DNA of 64,000 nucleotides, from NCBI GenBank assembly GCA_017513125.1, contig JAFWDI010000002.1, positions 1 to 64,000 on the forward strand, given 5' to 3'. Below are positions 43,479-52,055 of the stretch, piece after piece. The DNA comes from Lachnospiraceae bacterium. Its GTDB lineage: Bacteria; Bacillota; Clostridia; Lachnospirales; Lachnospiraceae. The position numbers and the translations under genes were made by a program. The notes beneath the pieces are model-generated. The model had not been told where the DNA came from. It did no database searches and saw nothing but the letters and a program-made list of their open reading frames with translations. Each line of letters starts with the position of its first letter. The stretch's first letter is position 1.

Positions 43479-44414
43479 TCACTCATTCTTCTCGAACTGC
43501 GCGCTGATCCGGTCGATCAGGTCGCCGCCCGCGTCGTATCCCATCTTCTTCATGCGGTGGTTCATCGCCGCGGTCTCCACGATGATCGCCAGGTTCCGTC
43601 CCGGCCGCAGCGGCATGTCGTAGCGCTCGACACGGTTCCCCAGAAACTCGATGGTCTTCGTCGCGGAGCCGAAGCGCTCGTACTCCTTGCTTTTATCCCA
43701 CTCTTCGAGGTGGATGACCATGTCGATATCGGCGGAATCGCTCACCGCGCCGATACCGTACATCATCTTCACGTCAATGATCCCGATGCCCCGCAGCTCC
43801 AGCAGATCCTTGATCATCGCGGGCGAACTGCCCACGAGGCGCTCGTCACTGATCTTTCGGATATCGACCGCGTCGTCGGCGACCAGCCGGTGTCCGCGCT
43901 TCACCAGTTCCAGCGCGGCTTCGCTCTTCCCGATGCCGGAGTCGCCCGTGATCATCACGCCGATGCCGAACACGTCCACGAGCACGCCGTGGGTGCGGAT
44001 CGTGGGTGCGAGCCGCTTCTTCAGCCAAAGGATCAGTTCGGAGCTGAACTCACCGGTCTTGCGGCCGGTCATGACCAGCGGGATCCGGTACTGTTCCGCG
44101 AGACGGCAGACCTCGTCCGCGGGGCGCAGGCCCCGGCAGAACACGATGACCGGCATGCTTCCTTTCGCGGCGCGGAACAGTCCCTCGTACCGCTCGAGCA
44201 CCGCCTGCTCGGTGAACTGCGCGAGATAGTAATACTCGCCGTTTCCCATGATCTGGACGCGCGTATGGTCGAAATACTCATAGAAGCCCGCCAGCTGCAG
44301 TGCCGGGCGGTTCACCTCCGGGACCGTGATCTCGAACTCCATGGGATCCAGGCCCGGGGTCAGGTATTCGAGGTCCCAGCGCTTGATAAAGTCTTTCAGC
44401 GTCACTTTTTCCAT
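43479..44414 (-). CDS. hprK: HPr kinase/phosphorylase
   Basis: Phosphorylates HPr (and Crh) on Ser46 in response to glycolytic state, the basis of carbon catabolite repression in Firmicutes. The 311-residue protein has the P-loop GDSGIGKSEAALEL near 152, the signature LELRGIGIIDV near 203, and an N-terminal HprK domain. It starts 3 bp after uvrC and lies in the same operon as the HPr-like protein at 41121-41381. Confidence 0.96.
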   Translation of the reverse strand: MEKVTLKDFIKRWDLEYLTPGLDPMEFEITVPEVNRPALQLAGFYEYFDHTRVQIMGNGEYYYLAQFTEQAVLERYEGLFRAAKGSMPVIVFCRGLRPADEVCRLAEQYRIPLVMTGRKTGEFSSELILWLKKRLAPTIRTHGVLVDVFGIGVMITGDSGIGKSEAALELVKRGHRLVADDAVDIRKISDERLVGSSPAMIKDLLELRGIGIIDVKMMYGIGAVSDSADIDMVIHLEEWDKSKEYERFGSATKTIEFLGNRVERYDMPLRPGRNLAIIVETAAMNHRMKKMGYDAGGDLIDRISAQFEKNE

Positions 44415-44417
44415 CTG

Positions 44418-46394
44418 TCAATCCTCCTCCGGCTGCTTTTCGGGCGCGGGTGCGGCAGGGTCCGCCGTCTCCTCCGCCCGCTCCGGCCGGTCCGCGTGAA
44501 AATACCGGTAAATGTTCTCCGCCACGGCTTCCGTGATGCCGTCTGCCGCAGCCAGCTCGTCCCTGCCCGCGGCGCGTATCTTCTCAATGTCCCCGAACGC
44601 GCGCATCAGCGCCTTCCGCCTCGCCGGCCCGATCCCAGGGATGTCGTCCAGGACCGAGTGCAGCTGCGTCTTTCCGCGAATGCTGCGGTGATACTCGATC
44701 GCGAAGCGGTGCGCCTCGTCCTGGATCCGCGTGATCAGGCGGAAGCCCTCCGAGTGCGTGTCGATCGGGATCTCCACGTTCCGGAAATACAGTCCGCGGG
44801 TCCGGTGATGATCGTCCTTCACCATGCCCGCCACCGGGATCGGCAGCCCGAGCTCCTCGAGCACGCTCTCCGCGATGTTCACCTGGCCGCGCCCGCCGTC
44901 CATCAGGATCAGGTCCGGGAAGCGCGAGAACCCGCCGTTCGCGATGAACGGCCCGCGTCCTTCTTCCGCGCGGCGGGCATTGCGCTCGTCCTGCGCGTCC
45001 CGCTCCGCGATACCCCGCTCGAAGCGCCTGGTCAGGACCTCCTTCATCGAGGCGTAATCATCCGGCCCCTGCACGGTCCGGATCCGGAACTTCCGGTAAT
45101 CCGAGCGCTTCGGCCGTCCTTTCTCATACACGACCATGGAGCCGACCGAGCCGGTCCCCTGCGTGTTCGAAATGTCGTAAGCCTCCATCCGGTCCGCCGC
45201 GGGAAGCCCGAGCCACTCCGCGACCTGCGCGGCCGCTCCGGCCGTGCGGCGTTCTTCCCGGAGGATCTTGTCGCGGTCCTTCTCAAGGACCGTCCGCGCG
45301 TTCTCCTCGGCCAGCTTCAGCAGCCCGGCCTTCTCTCCGCGCTTCGGGGTGAGCAGCGTGCACTTCGCGCCCCGCACCCGGCTCAGCCACTCCGTGACCA
45401 GCTCCGCGTCCGGAATCTCCTCCTGCAGGAAGATCTCCCGCGGAATGAACGGGGTCCCGGCATAGAACTGCTTCACGAAATCCCCGAGCAGCTCCGCGCG
45501 GGAGTCAAAACCGCTGACGGACAGGTGGAAATGATCCCGCCCGATCATGCGGCCCTCGCGGATGAAGAAGATCTGGACGACCGCGTCATTGCCCTCCGAG
45601 GCCGCGGCCACGATATCCCGGTCTTCACCGCCGGTTTCGGTGACCCGCTGCTTCTCCTCAAGCGCGCGCACCGCGAACAGCTGCTCCTTCAGGCGCTGCG
45701 CTTCCTCGAACTCGAGCGCCTCCGCCGCCGCGGTCATCTGATTCTGCAGCGTCTCGAGCACGCCGCCGTACTTTCCCTCGAGGAACTCGACGGCTTTCTT
45801 CACCTGCTCGGCATACTCCTCCTTCGAGATATATCCCTGGCAGGGCGCGGCGCAGCGGTGGATGTGATAGTTCAGGCAGGGGCGCTCCTTTCCGATGTCG
45901 CGCGGAAGCACCCGCCTGCAGGTGCGGATCCGGAAGAGGCTGTGCAGCAGCTCCAGCGTCTTATGCACGGCGCCCGCGTTCGTGTACGGTCCGAAATACC
46001 GGGACCGGTCCCGCCGCATCTGATGCGCGTAGATCAGGCGCGGATACTCCTCCTCCAGCGTCACGCGGATGTAGGGGTAGGCCTTGTCATCCTTGAGCAT
46101 CGTGTTATATTTCGGCGCGTACTCCTTTATGAGGTTGCACTCCAGGACCAGCGCTTCCATCTCGCTGTCGCAGACGATGTACTCGAAATGATCGATCAGT
46201 GAGACCATCCGCTCGATCTTCGGCGACTTCTTCACGCTGTCGCGGAAATACGAGCGCACCCGGTTCCGGAGCTTTACGGCCTTCCCGACGTAGATGACCT
46301 GATCGTCCGCGTCGCGCATCAGATAGACCCCCGGGGTCATCGGGAGTTTCTTCAGCTCTTCTTCGATCACAAATCCGGACGCGGTCTTCGTCAT
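44418..46394 (-). CDS. uvrC: Excinuclease ABC subunit C
   Basis: Makes the incisions of nucleotide excision repair. The 658-residue protein has the GIY-YIG nuclease (PGVYLMRDADDQVIYVGKA near 19), a UVR motif near 205, the RNase H-like nuclease (AYDISNTQGTGSVGSMVVYE), and C-terminal helix-hairpin-helix (DIPGIGPARRKALMRAFG), then an acidic Pro/Ala-rich tail. The start at 46394 is 29 bp after ogg; a longer frame has no ribosome site. Confidence 0.95.
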   Translation of the reverse strand: MTKTASGFVIEEELKKLPMTPGVYLMRDADDQVIYVGKAVKLRNRVRSYFRDSVKKSPKIERMVSLIDHFEYIVCDSEMEALVLECNLIKEYAPKYNTMLKDDKAYPYIRVTLEEEYPRLIYAHQMRRDRSRYFGPYTNAGAVHKTLELLHSLFRIRTCRRVLPRDIGKERPCLNYHIHRCAAPCQGYISKEEYAEQVKKAVEFLEGKYGGVLETLQNQMTAAAEALEFEEAQRLKEQLFAVRALEEKQRVTETGGEDRDIVAAASEGNDAVVQIFFIREGRMIGRDHFHLSVSGFDSRAELLGDFVKQFYAGTPFIPREIFLQEEIPDAELVTEWLSRVRGAKCTLLTPKRGEKAGLLKLAEENARTVLEKDRDKILREERRTAGAAAQVAEWLGLPAADRMEAYDISNTQGTGSVGSMVVYEKGRPKRSDYRKFRIRTVQGPDDYASMKEVLTRRFERGIAERDAQDERNARRAEEGRGPFIANGGFSRFPDLILMDGGRGQVNIAESVLEELGLPIPVAGMVKDDHHRTRGLYFRNVEIPIDTHSEGFRLITRIQDEAHRFAIEYHRSIRGKTQLHSVLDDIPGIGPARRKALMRAFGDIEKIRAAGRDELAAADGITEAVAENIYRYFHADRPERAEETADPAAPAPEKQPEED

Positions 46395-46423
46395 TTTCCG
46401 TGCCTTCCCCGGCCCCGCGGGCC

Positions 46424-47239
46424 TTATGCTTTCTTTCTCTGCTGCGCGTAATAAAACATGTACTGCTGCAGCAGTCCCGCCAGCTCTCCCTGGCTCTCGA
46501 ACGGATCCTGTCCGCCGAAATACTCGTCGATCGCGCGGGCGATCCACACGTCCACGGGAGCGCAGGCCATACGGCCGTAGCCGAACAGTGCGACGCATCC
46601 CGCGACTTTCACGCCCACTCCCTTCACCTGCATCAGCTCGCAGAGCAGCTCCTCGTCGGACAATGCCCCGTATGCCTCCAGATCCGCCGCCCCCGACGCC
46701 GCGCGTTCCGCCGCGTCGCGCACGTAGGGCAGCCGGTAGCCGAGGCCGCAGGCCGCCAGTTCTTCCGGGGCCGCCTCGAGCAATGTCTCCGCCGCCGGAA
46801 ACAGATGCAGCGTCTCCCGCTCCGTGCGGATCTCCTCTCCGAACCGCGCGCAGAGTTTTTCCACGCAGGTGCGGATCGCGGGGATGCTCCGCCGCTGGGA
46901 AATGATAAACGTCACGAGCGTCTCCCAGGGATCCTGCCGCAGGATGCGGATGCCGCGGCCGGCTTCGCAGACGGTCTCGGTGTAGACATTGTCCCGTCGG
47001 ATGCGCTCGCGCATATCCGCGTAGTTCCGCCCCAGGTCAAAGTACGGTGTCCAGACGCGGGTCCAGGTCTCCTCGTCGCAGGAAACATCGAACTCCCGTG
47101 GCCCGGTCTCCCTCAGATACAGCACGTTCTTCCCTGTCACGAAACGCCACAGCCCCGGCTCCGTCCGGACCGCGCGGAACGTCTGTCCGCACGCGGCGAT
47201 CTTCGCCGGGTCCAACTCATCTTCGATATAGATCTTCAT
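46424..47239 (-). CDS. ogg: 8-oxoguanine DNA glycosylase / AP lyase (OGG type)
   Basis: Removes oxidised guanine. The 271-residue protein has the OGG N-terminal GQTFR, the HhH-GPD region LMQVKGVGVKVAGCVALFGYG with the catalytic Lys in KVA, and the catalytic Asp in APVDVWIARAI. It is the clostridial, OGG1-like type rather than MutM. It overlaps the rsmA stop by 4 bp (ATGA). Confidence 0.9.
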   Translation of the reverse strand: MKIYIEDELDPAKIAACGQTFRAVRTEPGLWRFVTGKNVLYLRETGPREFDVSCDEETWTRVWTPYFDLGRNYADMRERIRRDNVYTETVCEAGRGIRILRQDPWETLVTFIISQRRSIPAIRTCVEKLCARFGEEIRTERETLHLFPAAETLLEAAPEELAACGLGYRLPYVRDAAERAASGAADLEAYGALSDEELLCELMQVKGVGVKVAGCVALFGYGRMACAPVDVWIARAIDEYFGGQDPFESQGELAGLLQQYMFYYAQQRKKA

Positions 47240-48120
47240 AGGTCCTCTTTCTGCATGATCGCGTCAGCCAGAGCGGCGAACTCCGCCAGCCCCAGCTTTT
47301 CTCCCCGGACCTTCGGGTCGAGTCCCGCGGCCTCCAGGATCCGTGCGGCCTCTGCTTTATCCAGGCCGGTATCCGGAGCGTTCGCGAGCGCGTTCACGAG
47401 TGTTTTCCTTCGCTGATTAAATGCGGCTCTGATCAGGCGGAACATGAGCTTCGGGTCGCGCACGGCGACCGGAGGCTCCGCGTGCCTGTCGAGGCGGATC
47501 ACCGCGGAAGTCACCTTCGGCGGCGGAATGAAGCTTTCGGGCGGGACTTCGGTGATCACATGCGCTGTCGTGTAGTACTGCACCGCCAGCGTCAGCGCGC
47601 CGTAATCCTTCGTTCCCGGCGCGGCCTGCATGCGGTCCGCGACCTCCTGCTGCACCATGACCGTGATGCTCTCGATGGGCGCGCCGCCCTCGAGAAGCTC
47701 CATAATGATCGGCGTGGTGATGTAGTAGGGGAGGTTCGCGACGACCTTGAACGGACGTCCGCCGTTCATCTCTTCCGCGAGCGCGGCGATGTCCAGCTTC
47801 AGGATGTCGTTCTGAATCACGCGGACGTTGTCCGCGCCCATCAGCGTATCGCGCAGGATCGGAATCAGTCTCTTATCGATCTCGACCGCCGTAACGGACC
47901 CGGCCGCGCGGGCCAGGTACATCGTCAGCGTCCCGATGCCGGGGCCGATCTCCAGGACCGCGTCGTCCTTCGTGACCCCCGCGCCCTCGACGATGCTTTC
48001 GAGGACCGCGGCATTGATCAGGAAGTTCTGGCCGAAGCCCTTCTTCAGGGACAGGTCATATTTTTTCAGCACTTCCGCGGTCGCGCGGGCGAGCGTCTGT
48101 CTTTCCGTGTTTTCGTTCAT
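47236..48120 (-). CDS. rsmA: 16S rRNA (A1518/A1519-N6)-dimethyltransferase
   Basis: The 294-residue protein shows the KsgA pattern: KKGFGQNFLIN near 25, VLEIGPGIGTLT for SAM binding, FKVVANLPYYITTPIIM near 125 with the NLPY catalytic motif, and a helical C-terminus. I take the ATG at 48120, which overlaps the tatD stop (ATGA), rather than a longer frame. Confidence 0.96.
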   Translation of the reverse strand: MNENTERQTLARATAEVLKKYDLSLKKGFGQNFLINAAVLESIVEGAGVTKDDAVLEIGPGIGTLTMYLARAAGSVTAVEIDKRLIPILRDTLMGADNVRVIQNDILKLDIAALAEEMNGGRPFKVVANLPYYITTPIIMELLEGGAPIESITVMVQQEVADRMQAAPGTKDYGALTLAVQYYTTAHVITEVPPESFIPPPKVTSAVIRLDRHAEPPVAVRDPKLMFRLIRAAFNQRRKTLVNALANAPDTGLDKAEAARILEAAGLDPKVRGEKLGLAEFAALADAIMQKEDL

Positions 48121-48920
48121 TTCGTTCGGTCCCCGCGCATCACGCAGGATGCGTCTTCGCTGAGCCGGTACATCCGGCACGCGTTCGCCCAGGTGATATC
48201 CTCGACCTCGCGCTCCGTCAGGCCCTTGATCTCCGCGATCTTCTTCACCACGAGCGGCAGCTGATAGGACGAATTCCGCTTTCCGCGGAACGGCTCCGGC
48301 GAGAGGTAGGGCGCGTCCGTCTCCAGCACCAGCTGTTCGATCGGCGCGTACTCGACGACCTCGGCCAGCTTCCGTCCGTTCTTATAGGTGATCACACCGC
48401 CGATCCCGAGAAAGTATCCCATCTCCAGGTACTTCTCGGCGGTCTCCTTCGAATATGAATAGCAATGTATCACGCCGCCCAGATCGCGGCCCTCCGTCTG
48501 CATGATGCGGAGCGTGTCCTCGGAGGCGTCGCGGGAATGGATCGCGACCGGCATCTTCAGCCGCTTCGCGATATCCAGCTGCGCGAGGAACACCCGCTCC
48601 TGCGCTTCTTTATCCGCGTCCGGCCAATGCCGGTCCAGCCCGATCTCGCCGACGCCGACGCACTTCTCCGCGTGCGCGAGCTCCTCGATCCGGGTCAGGT
48701 CCGCGTCCGTCGTCCCGGCCGCGTCGTGCGGGTGGATGCCCGCCAGCATGAAAACATGCGGATACCGCGCCGCGAGCGCCACCCCCGCTTCCGTCGAGGC
48801 CACGCTGCAGCCGGCGTTCACCGTGCAGCCGATCCCGGCTGCGGGCAGCCCCGCGATCAGCGCGTCCCGGTCCTCGTCGAACCGCTCGTCGTCCCAGTGG
48901 ATGTGTGTGTCAAAGATCAT
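48117..48920 (-). CDS. TatD-family metal-dependent hydrolase
   Basis: The 267-residue protein has the TatD metal ligands: DTHIH at the start, the GIHPHDA block, GEIGLDRHW, AIHSRDASEDT, HCYSYS and LETDAPYLSP. Family members act as 3'-5' DNA exonucleases or aminoacyl-tRNA-type hydrolases. The start at 48920 has GGAGACG upstream. Placed before rsmA, as in many Firmicutes. Confidence 0.93.
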   Translation of the reverse strand: MIFDTHIHWDDERFDEDRDALIAGLPAAGIGCTVNAGCSVASTEAGVALAARYPHVFMLAGIHPHDAAGTTDADLTRIEELAHAEKCVGVGEIGLDRHWPDADKEAQERVFLAQLDIAKRLKMPVAIHSRDASEDTLRIMQTEGRDLGGVIHCYSYSKETAEKYLEMGYFLGIGGVITYKNGRKLAEVVEYAPIEQLVLETDAPYLSPEPFRGKRNSSYQLPLVVKKIAEIKGLTEREVEDITWANACRMYRLSEDASCVMRGDRTK

Positions 48921-48946
48921 TGTCCGTCTCCTCATCCGCCGCGGCG

Positions 48947-50740
48947 TCAGCCCAGCTCCAGCGAATCTCTCAGCACGTTCCAGACTTCCGCGTCATTCCA
49001 GTCGACCCACCATCTGGCGCTCCACACCGCGTAGCCGGCAATGTCATACTGCGAGATCGCATCCAGCTTCGCCCGGATCGTCGATGCGTCGTCGTACCAG
49101 ATCTGATACGTCGATCCGTCCGCGTCGTATGTGCCGTACATGATGCCGCTCACGCCGTCCTGCGCGACCGCCGCCTGATGTGCCGACAGCTCCGCGACCG
49201 CCTCTCCCATCGAGGCCGAGCGGAAGCCGATCGTTCCGTCCTCGGCGCCCGCCGGGGTCACGGACCAGACTTTCGTGTATGCGGCAATGCCGTTCACGAT
49301 CTTCTCCGGGCGGACGCCCCGCATGACCGTGTCATACACGCCCGATGCGAACCAGTCGACCGAAGCCGTCGGGCCCGCGCCGGAGGCGTCGTTCCAGTAC
49401 TCGTCGTAGCTCATCATAACGAGGTAGTCGCAGATCAGGTCTTCCTCGACCAGGTCGTGCGGCTGGCCGCCGCGGACGATGTAGTTGTCCACCGACAGCA
49501 CCAGCCCGTTCTTCCGGCATTCGACCGAAAGTTCGCGCATGAACGCGGTGAACTCGCGCTCCACGCCCGCGTGCACGGCATGCTCGATATCCAGGTTCAG
49601 ACCGTCGAGACCCGTGTTCAGGGCTTCGGTCACCAGCGAGCGGACCAAGCTTTCGCGGACCGAGGCATTGCCCAGGACCGCGGCGAGATCCTCATAGCTG
49701 ATATCTCCGTTAATGTCGTCGACCACGCCCCAGACGTCGATGCCCAGCGCATGCGCGCGCCGCACGTACTCCGGATCCGAGAACGAGGAAAACCCGCCCG
49801 ACGCGTCCGTCAGCGAATACCAGGTCGGCGCGATCACGTTCATGCCGGGCGCGGACTCCGCGATCATCTCGAGGTTCGCGTTATTTCCTTCTGTGTAGAC
49901 CTGCTGGAACATCAGCAGGACGTCATGGCCGAGCTGAACGCCCGGGAACTCCGGCACCCTGCTCACGACCGAGGGGATCTGTGCCGTGATCTCCCCCAGA
50001 TGCTTCGCGGGCACATATCCCACGACGCCGCCCCAGCTGACCTGCACCCAGTCGTCGACGGTCGAGAGCACGCGCACCTCGGTACCCGAGGGCACGTCCG
50101 CGAGGATCGGGCTCTTCGGGCCGCCGCGGTAGCGGATCTGAGTGCCGCGTCTGGCGGTCGCCGTCCTGATCTCATCGCCGTCCAGGATCTCGATAAACAC
50201 CCGATCCGGCTCCGCGTAATCCGTGACGTCGATATCGTCGAACGTCTGCATCATCTCTGCGGACACATAGACCCTGCCGTCCTGCACGATAAAGCATGGG
50301 ATGTAGAGCTCCGTGCGCTCGCCGCCGACGGTCCAGCCGGTCTCGCCCTCCGCAATCCGGATGATCTCCTCCGGGTACATATAGCGGAGAGTGCCGTCGG
50401 AATTGTAATAAAAGCGGTTCGGCAGATACTGCTCGGCGAAATCCAGGTCAATGTAGACGTTCCCGCCGCTTCTCACCGCGGGAGGCGCCTCAAGGTCCGT
50501 GATCTGCACATTATCCACAAAGACCGCCATGCCGCCGTCTTCAATGCCCAGATACTCGTTCAGATCCATCCGCTCCTTCGTGTAGCCGAAGTGTCTGTAT
50601 GCCAGAACGCCTCCGACCGCCGCGATCACGACGACCACGATCAGGAGAATCAGCGCTTTCGGAAAGCCTCTCCTTCTGCGCCGCGGATTCCTGCTTCTGG
50701 AATACTCGTAACCTGAAGGTCCTCTTCTTTCTGCTCTCAA
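48947..50740 (-). CDS. Membrane-anchored GH18 hydrolase with SH3 domain
   Basis: The 597-residue protein has a basic cytoplasmic start (RRRRR near 20), one membrane helix (about 29-48), a stalk-like domain resembling copper-amine-oxidase N domains (VYIDLDFAEQYLP near 95, VYVSAEMM), a bacterial SH3 domain (about 195-245, ending WGGVVGYVPAKHL) and a GH18 barrel. The active strand reads LDGLNLDIE, so the canonical DxxDxDxE has Asn at the second Asp, as in YaaH/SleL-type cortex and peptidoglycan N-acetylglucosaminidases. It starts at TTG 50740 with GAGGAGA 6 nt upstream. It heads the nine-gene operon. Likely acts on peptidoglycan outside the cell. Confidence 0.88.
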   Translation of the reverse strand: MRAERRGPSGYEYSRSRNPRRRRRGFPKALILLIVVVVIAAVGGVLAYRHFGYTKERMDLNEYLGIEDGGMAVFVDNVQITDLEAPPAVRSGGNVYIDLDFAEQYLPNRFYYNSDGTLRYMYPEEIIRIAEGETGWTVGGERTELYIPCFIVQDGRVYVSAEMMQTFDDIDVTDYAEPDRVFIEILDGDEIRTATARRGTQIRYRGGPKSPILADVPSGTEVRVLSTVDDWVQVSWGGVVGYVPAKHLGEITAQIPSVVSRVPEFPGVQLGHDVLLMFQQVYTEGNNANLEMIAESAPGMNVIAPTWYSLTDASGGFSSFSDPEYVRRAHALGIDVWGVVDDINGDISYEDLAAVLGNASVRESLVRSLVTEALNTGLDGLNLDIEHAVHAGVEREFTAFMRELSVECRKNGLVLSVDNYIVRGGQPHDLVEEDLICDYLVMMSYDEYWNDASGAGPTASVDWFASGVYDTVMRGVRPEKIVNGIAAYTKVWSVTPAGAEDGTIGFRSASMGEAVAELSAHQAAVAQDGVSGIMYGTYDADGSTYQIWYDDASTIRAKLDAISQYDIAGYAVWSARWWVDWNDAEVWNVLRDSLELG

Positions 50741-50834
50741 TGTTTTCTCCTCACTAGTCCGGCCCGGGCGCCCGGCGCCCGACAGGCCTGATCAGGCGCT
50801 TTTGCGCCGATATCACATGATTATCCAAATTAGT

Positions 50835-50863
50835 ATTATAGCACCTGTGCGCCGGCTTGTGAA
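50835..50863 (-). promoter_or_regulatory. Promoter of the GH18-to-HPr operon
   Basis: Minus strand: TTCACA (5 of 6), 17 nt including an extended TG, perfect TATAAT. About 95 nt before the TTG start codon. Confidence 0.75.
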
Positions 50864-50864
50864 A

Positions 50865-51151
50865 AAACATTAGGAGCAGCCCCGCCGCCGTCTCCGCGCG
50901 GGGCTGCCCCGGGGCAGTTTTATTTATCCTGATATCCTGTCTTTCCCTGTGTTTTCCGCATGTTCCGCTCTGCGGCGGATACGCGGCCCGTCCCGGAACT
51001 TTCCTCCCGGAGGAGCGTGATATATGATCCGCCCGGAGCGGGCGGCGCGTTTCTCACATGCGGTTAAGGCAGCGGGTCAGTCACCTCCTTTCGAATTACA
51101 TAAACTCTTGCAAGGTGGCATTATCATAGGCTCGAAGGGGCTGCCGCGCAA
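50865..51151 (-). other. Orphan promoter / ribosome-site / hairpin unit upstream of the GH18 gene
   Basis: The 615 bp between the GH18 and mecA genes holds no full gene. On the minus strand there is a promoter-like pair (TTGCGC 51146-51151, 17 nt, TATGAT 51123-51128), then a very strong AAAGGAGGTGA ribosome site at about 51083-51093 that is followed by no proper ORF (only GTG ACT GAC CCG CTG CCT TAA), several GC hairpins, and a 10 bp stem (50876-50885 with 50898-50907) followed 8 nt later by TTTTTT. An upstream CACCT can pair with the AGGTG of the ribosome site. This could be a small RNA, a leader-peptide attenuator for the GH18 operon, or chance. Confidence 0.35.
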
Positions 51152-51181
51152 GCATTTGCGGCCGGTTTTTCCGCCCGCGTC

Positions 51182-51221
51182 AAAAAAATACGCTAACAGC
51201 GAAAAAAACGCGCTGTTAGCG
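51182..51221 (-). terminator. Intrinsic-terminator-like hairpin without an obvious gene
   Basis: A perfect 11 bp stem (51191-51201 with 51211-51221) followed on the minus strand by TATTTTTTTG. No minus-strand gene ends nearby; the closest in that direction is ylmH, 1.2 kb away beyond mecA. Confidence 0.6.
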
Positions 51222-51284
51222 AAAGTCCGGTGTCCGCCCGGGCCCGTCCGGGCCGGCGCACGGGCGCCCGGCCGCCGCAGACAC

Positions 51285-51313
51285 TTTACTGTTCCGCGAT
51301 CCTGAATTATACT
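51285..51313 (+). promoter_or_regulatory. mecA promoter
   Basis: Plus strand: TTTACT (4 of 6), 17 nt, TATACT (5 of 6), 43 nt before the start codon. Confidence 0.65.
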
Positions 51314-51355
51314 TACAGATACGAAAGACAGGCGTCCGCCGGAAAGGAGAGCATC

Positions 51356-52015
51356 ATGAAGATCGAGCGCATTAATGAAGACCAGGTACGCTGCACCCTG
51401 ACACATGAAGATCTGGAACTGAGGAACGTGAAGATCTCGGATCTCGCCTACGGCACGGACGACACGCGCGCGCTGTTCCGGGATATGATGGAGGAGGCGG
51501 AGCGCACCTTCGGGTTTAACCAGGCGGGCGTCCCGCTGTTCGTCGAGGCCGTCCCCGGCGCCGACGGACTGGTGCTGACGATCACGAAAGTGGATAATCC
51601 CGAGGAGCTCGACGCGCGCTTCTCGAAGTTTACCCCGCGCGTTAACACCGCGGGCGTGCTGGCGGGGCTGCTGCACAGGACCCCGACATTGACCCAGGTG
51701 AACGACGTGTCGGATCAGAACCGTTCGTCGCGCTTCTTCCTGTTCGACTCGCTCGAGGACGTGAGCGAAGCCGCGCGCGCGCTCGACGGGACCTACTACG
51801 GGAAGAACACGCTGTATAAGCTGCCCGATCACCGGGGCTTCTGCCTGCATATCGAACCGTCCTGGCACGACACCGACGAGTATAACCGCGTATGCAACAT
51901 CCTTTCGGAGTACGGAACGAGCGAAACGTTTACGTACGCGACGGGAGATTTTATCGACGAGCATTATGAGGTTCTGGTGCCCGATAAGGCGCTGACGGTG
52001 CTCGCGAAGTTCTGA
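51356..52015 (+). CDS. mecA: Adaptor protein MecA
   Basis: Brings substrates to the ClpC protease. The 219-residue protein begins MKIERINEDQVRCTL as MecA does, has a target-binding N-domain, a variable linker (about 80-110) and a C-terminal ClpC-binding domain (RFFLFDSLEDVSEAARAL, then GTYYGKNTLYKLPD and HYEVLVPDKALTVLAKF). The start at 51356 has GGAAAGGAGA 5-6 nt upstream. It is a single-gene unit converging on ylmH across a large palindrome. Confidence 0.93.
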   Translation: MKIERINEDQVRCTLTHEDLELRNVKISDLAYGTDDTRALFRDMMEEAERTFGFNQAGVPLFVEAVPGADGLVLTITKVDNPEELDARFSKFTPRVNTAGVLAGLLHRTPTLTQVNDVSDQNRSSRFFLFDSLEDVSEAARALDGTYYGKNTLYKLPDHRGFCLHIEPSWHDTDEYNRVCNILSEYGTSETFTYATGDFIDEHYEVLVPDKALTVLAKF

Positions 52016-52055
52016 GGACGGCATCCGGAGCGCGGCGGGGCATCTGCCGCAAGCC

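Noticed and set aside
50876..50917. GC hairpins at 50876-50917 as a plus-strand terminator
   Set aside because: No plus-strand gene ends here, and the plus-strand stem next to the T-run (CTGCC/GGCAG) is short. Orientation remains uncertain, so it is described only within the orphan unit.
51081..51093. TCACCTCCTTTC on the plus strand as the 3' end of a 16S rRNA
   Set aside because: None of the preceding conserved 16S 3' sequence is present. It is simply the complement of a strong minus-strand ribosome site.
51077..52024. A 315-codon minus-strand frame over mecA
   Set aside because: mecA on the plus strand has full-length homology features, a promoter and a ribosome site; the antisense product has no recognisable domain. 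A terminator hairpin in the same direction was kept as a separate observation.
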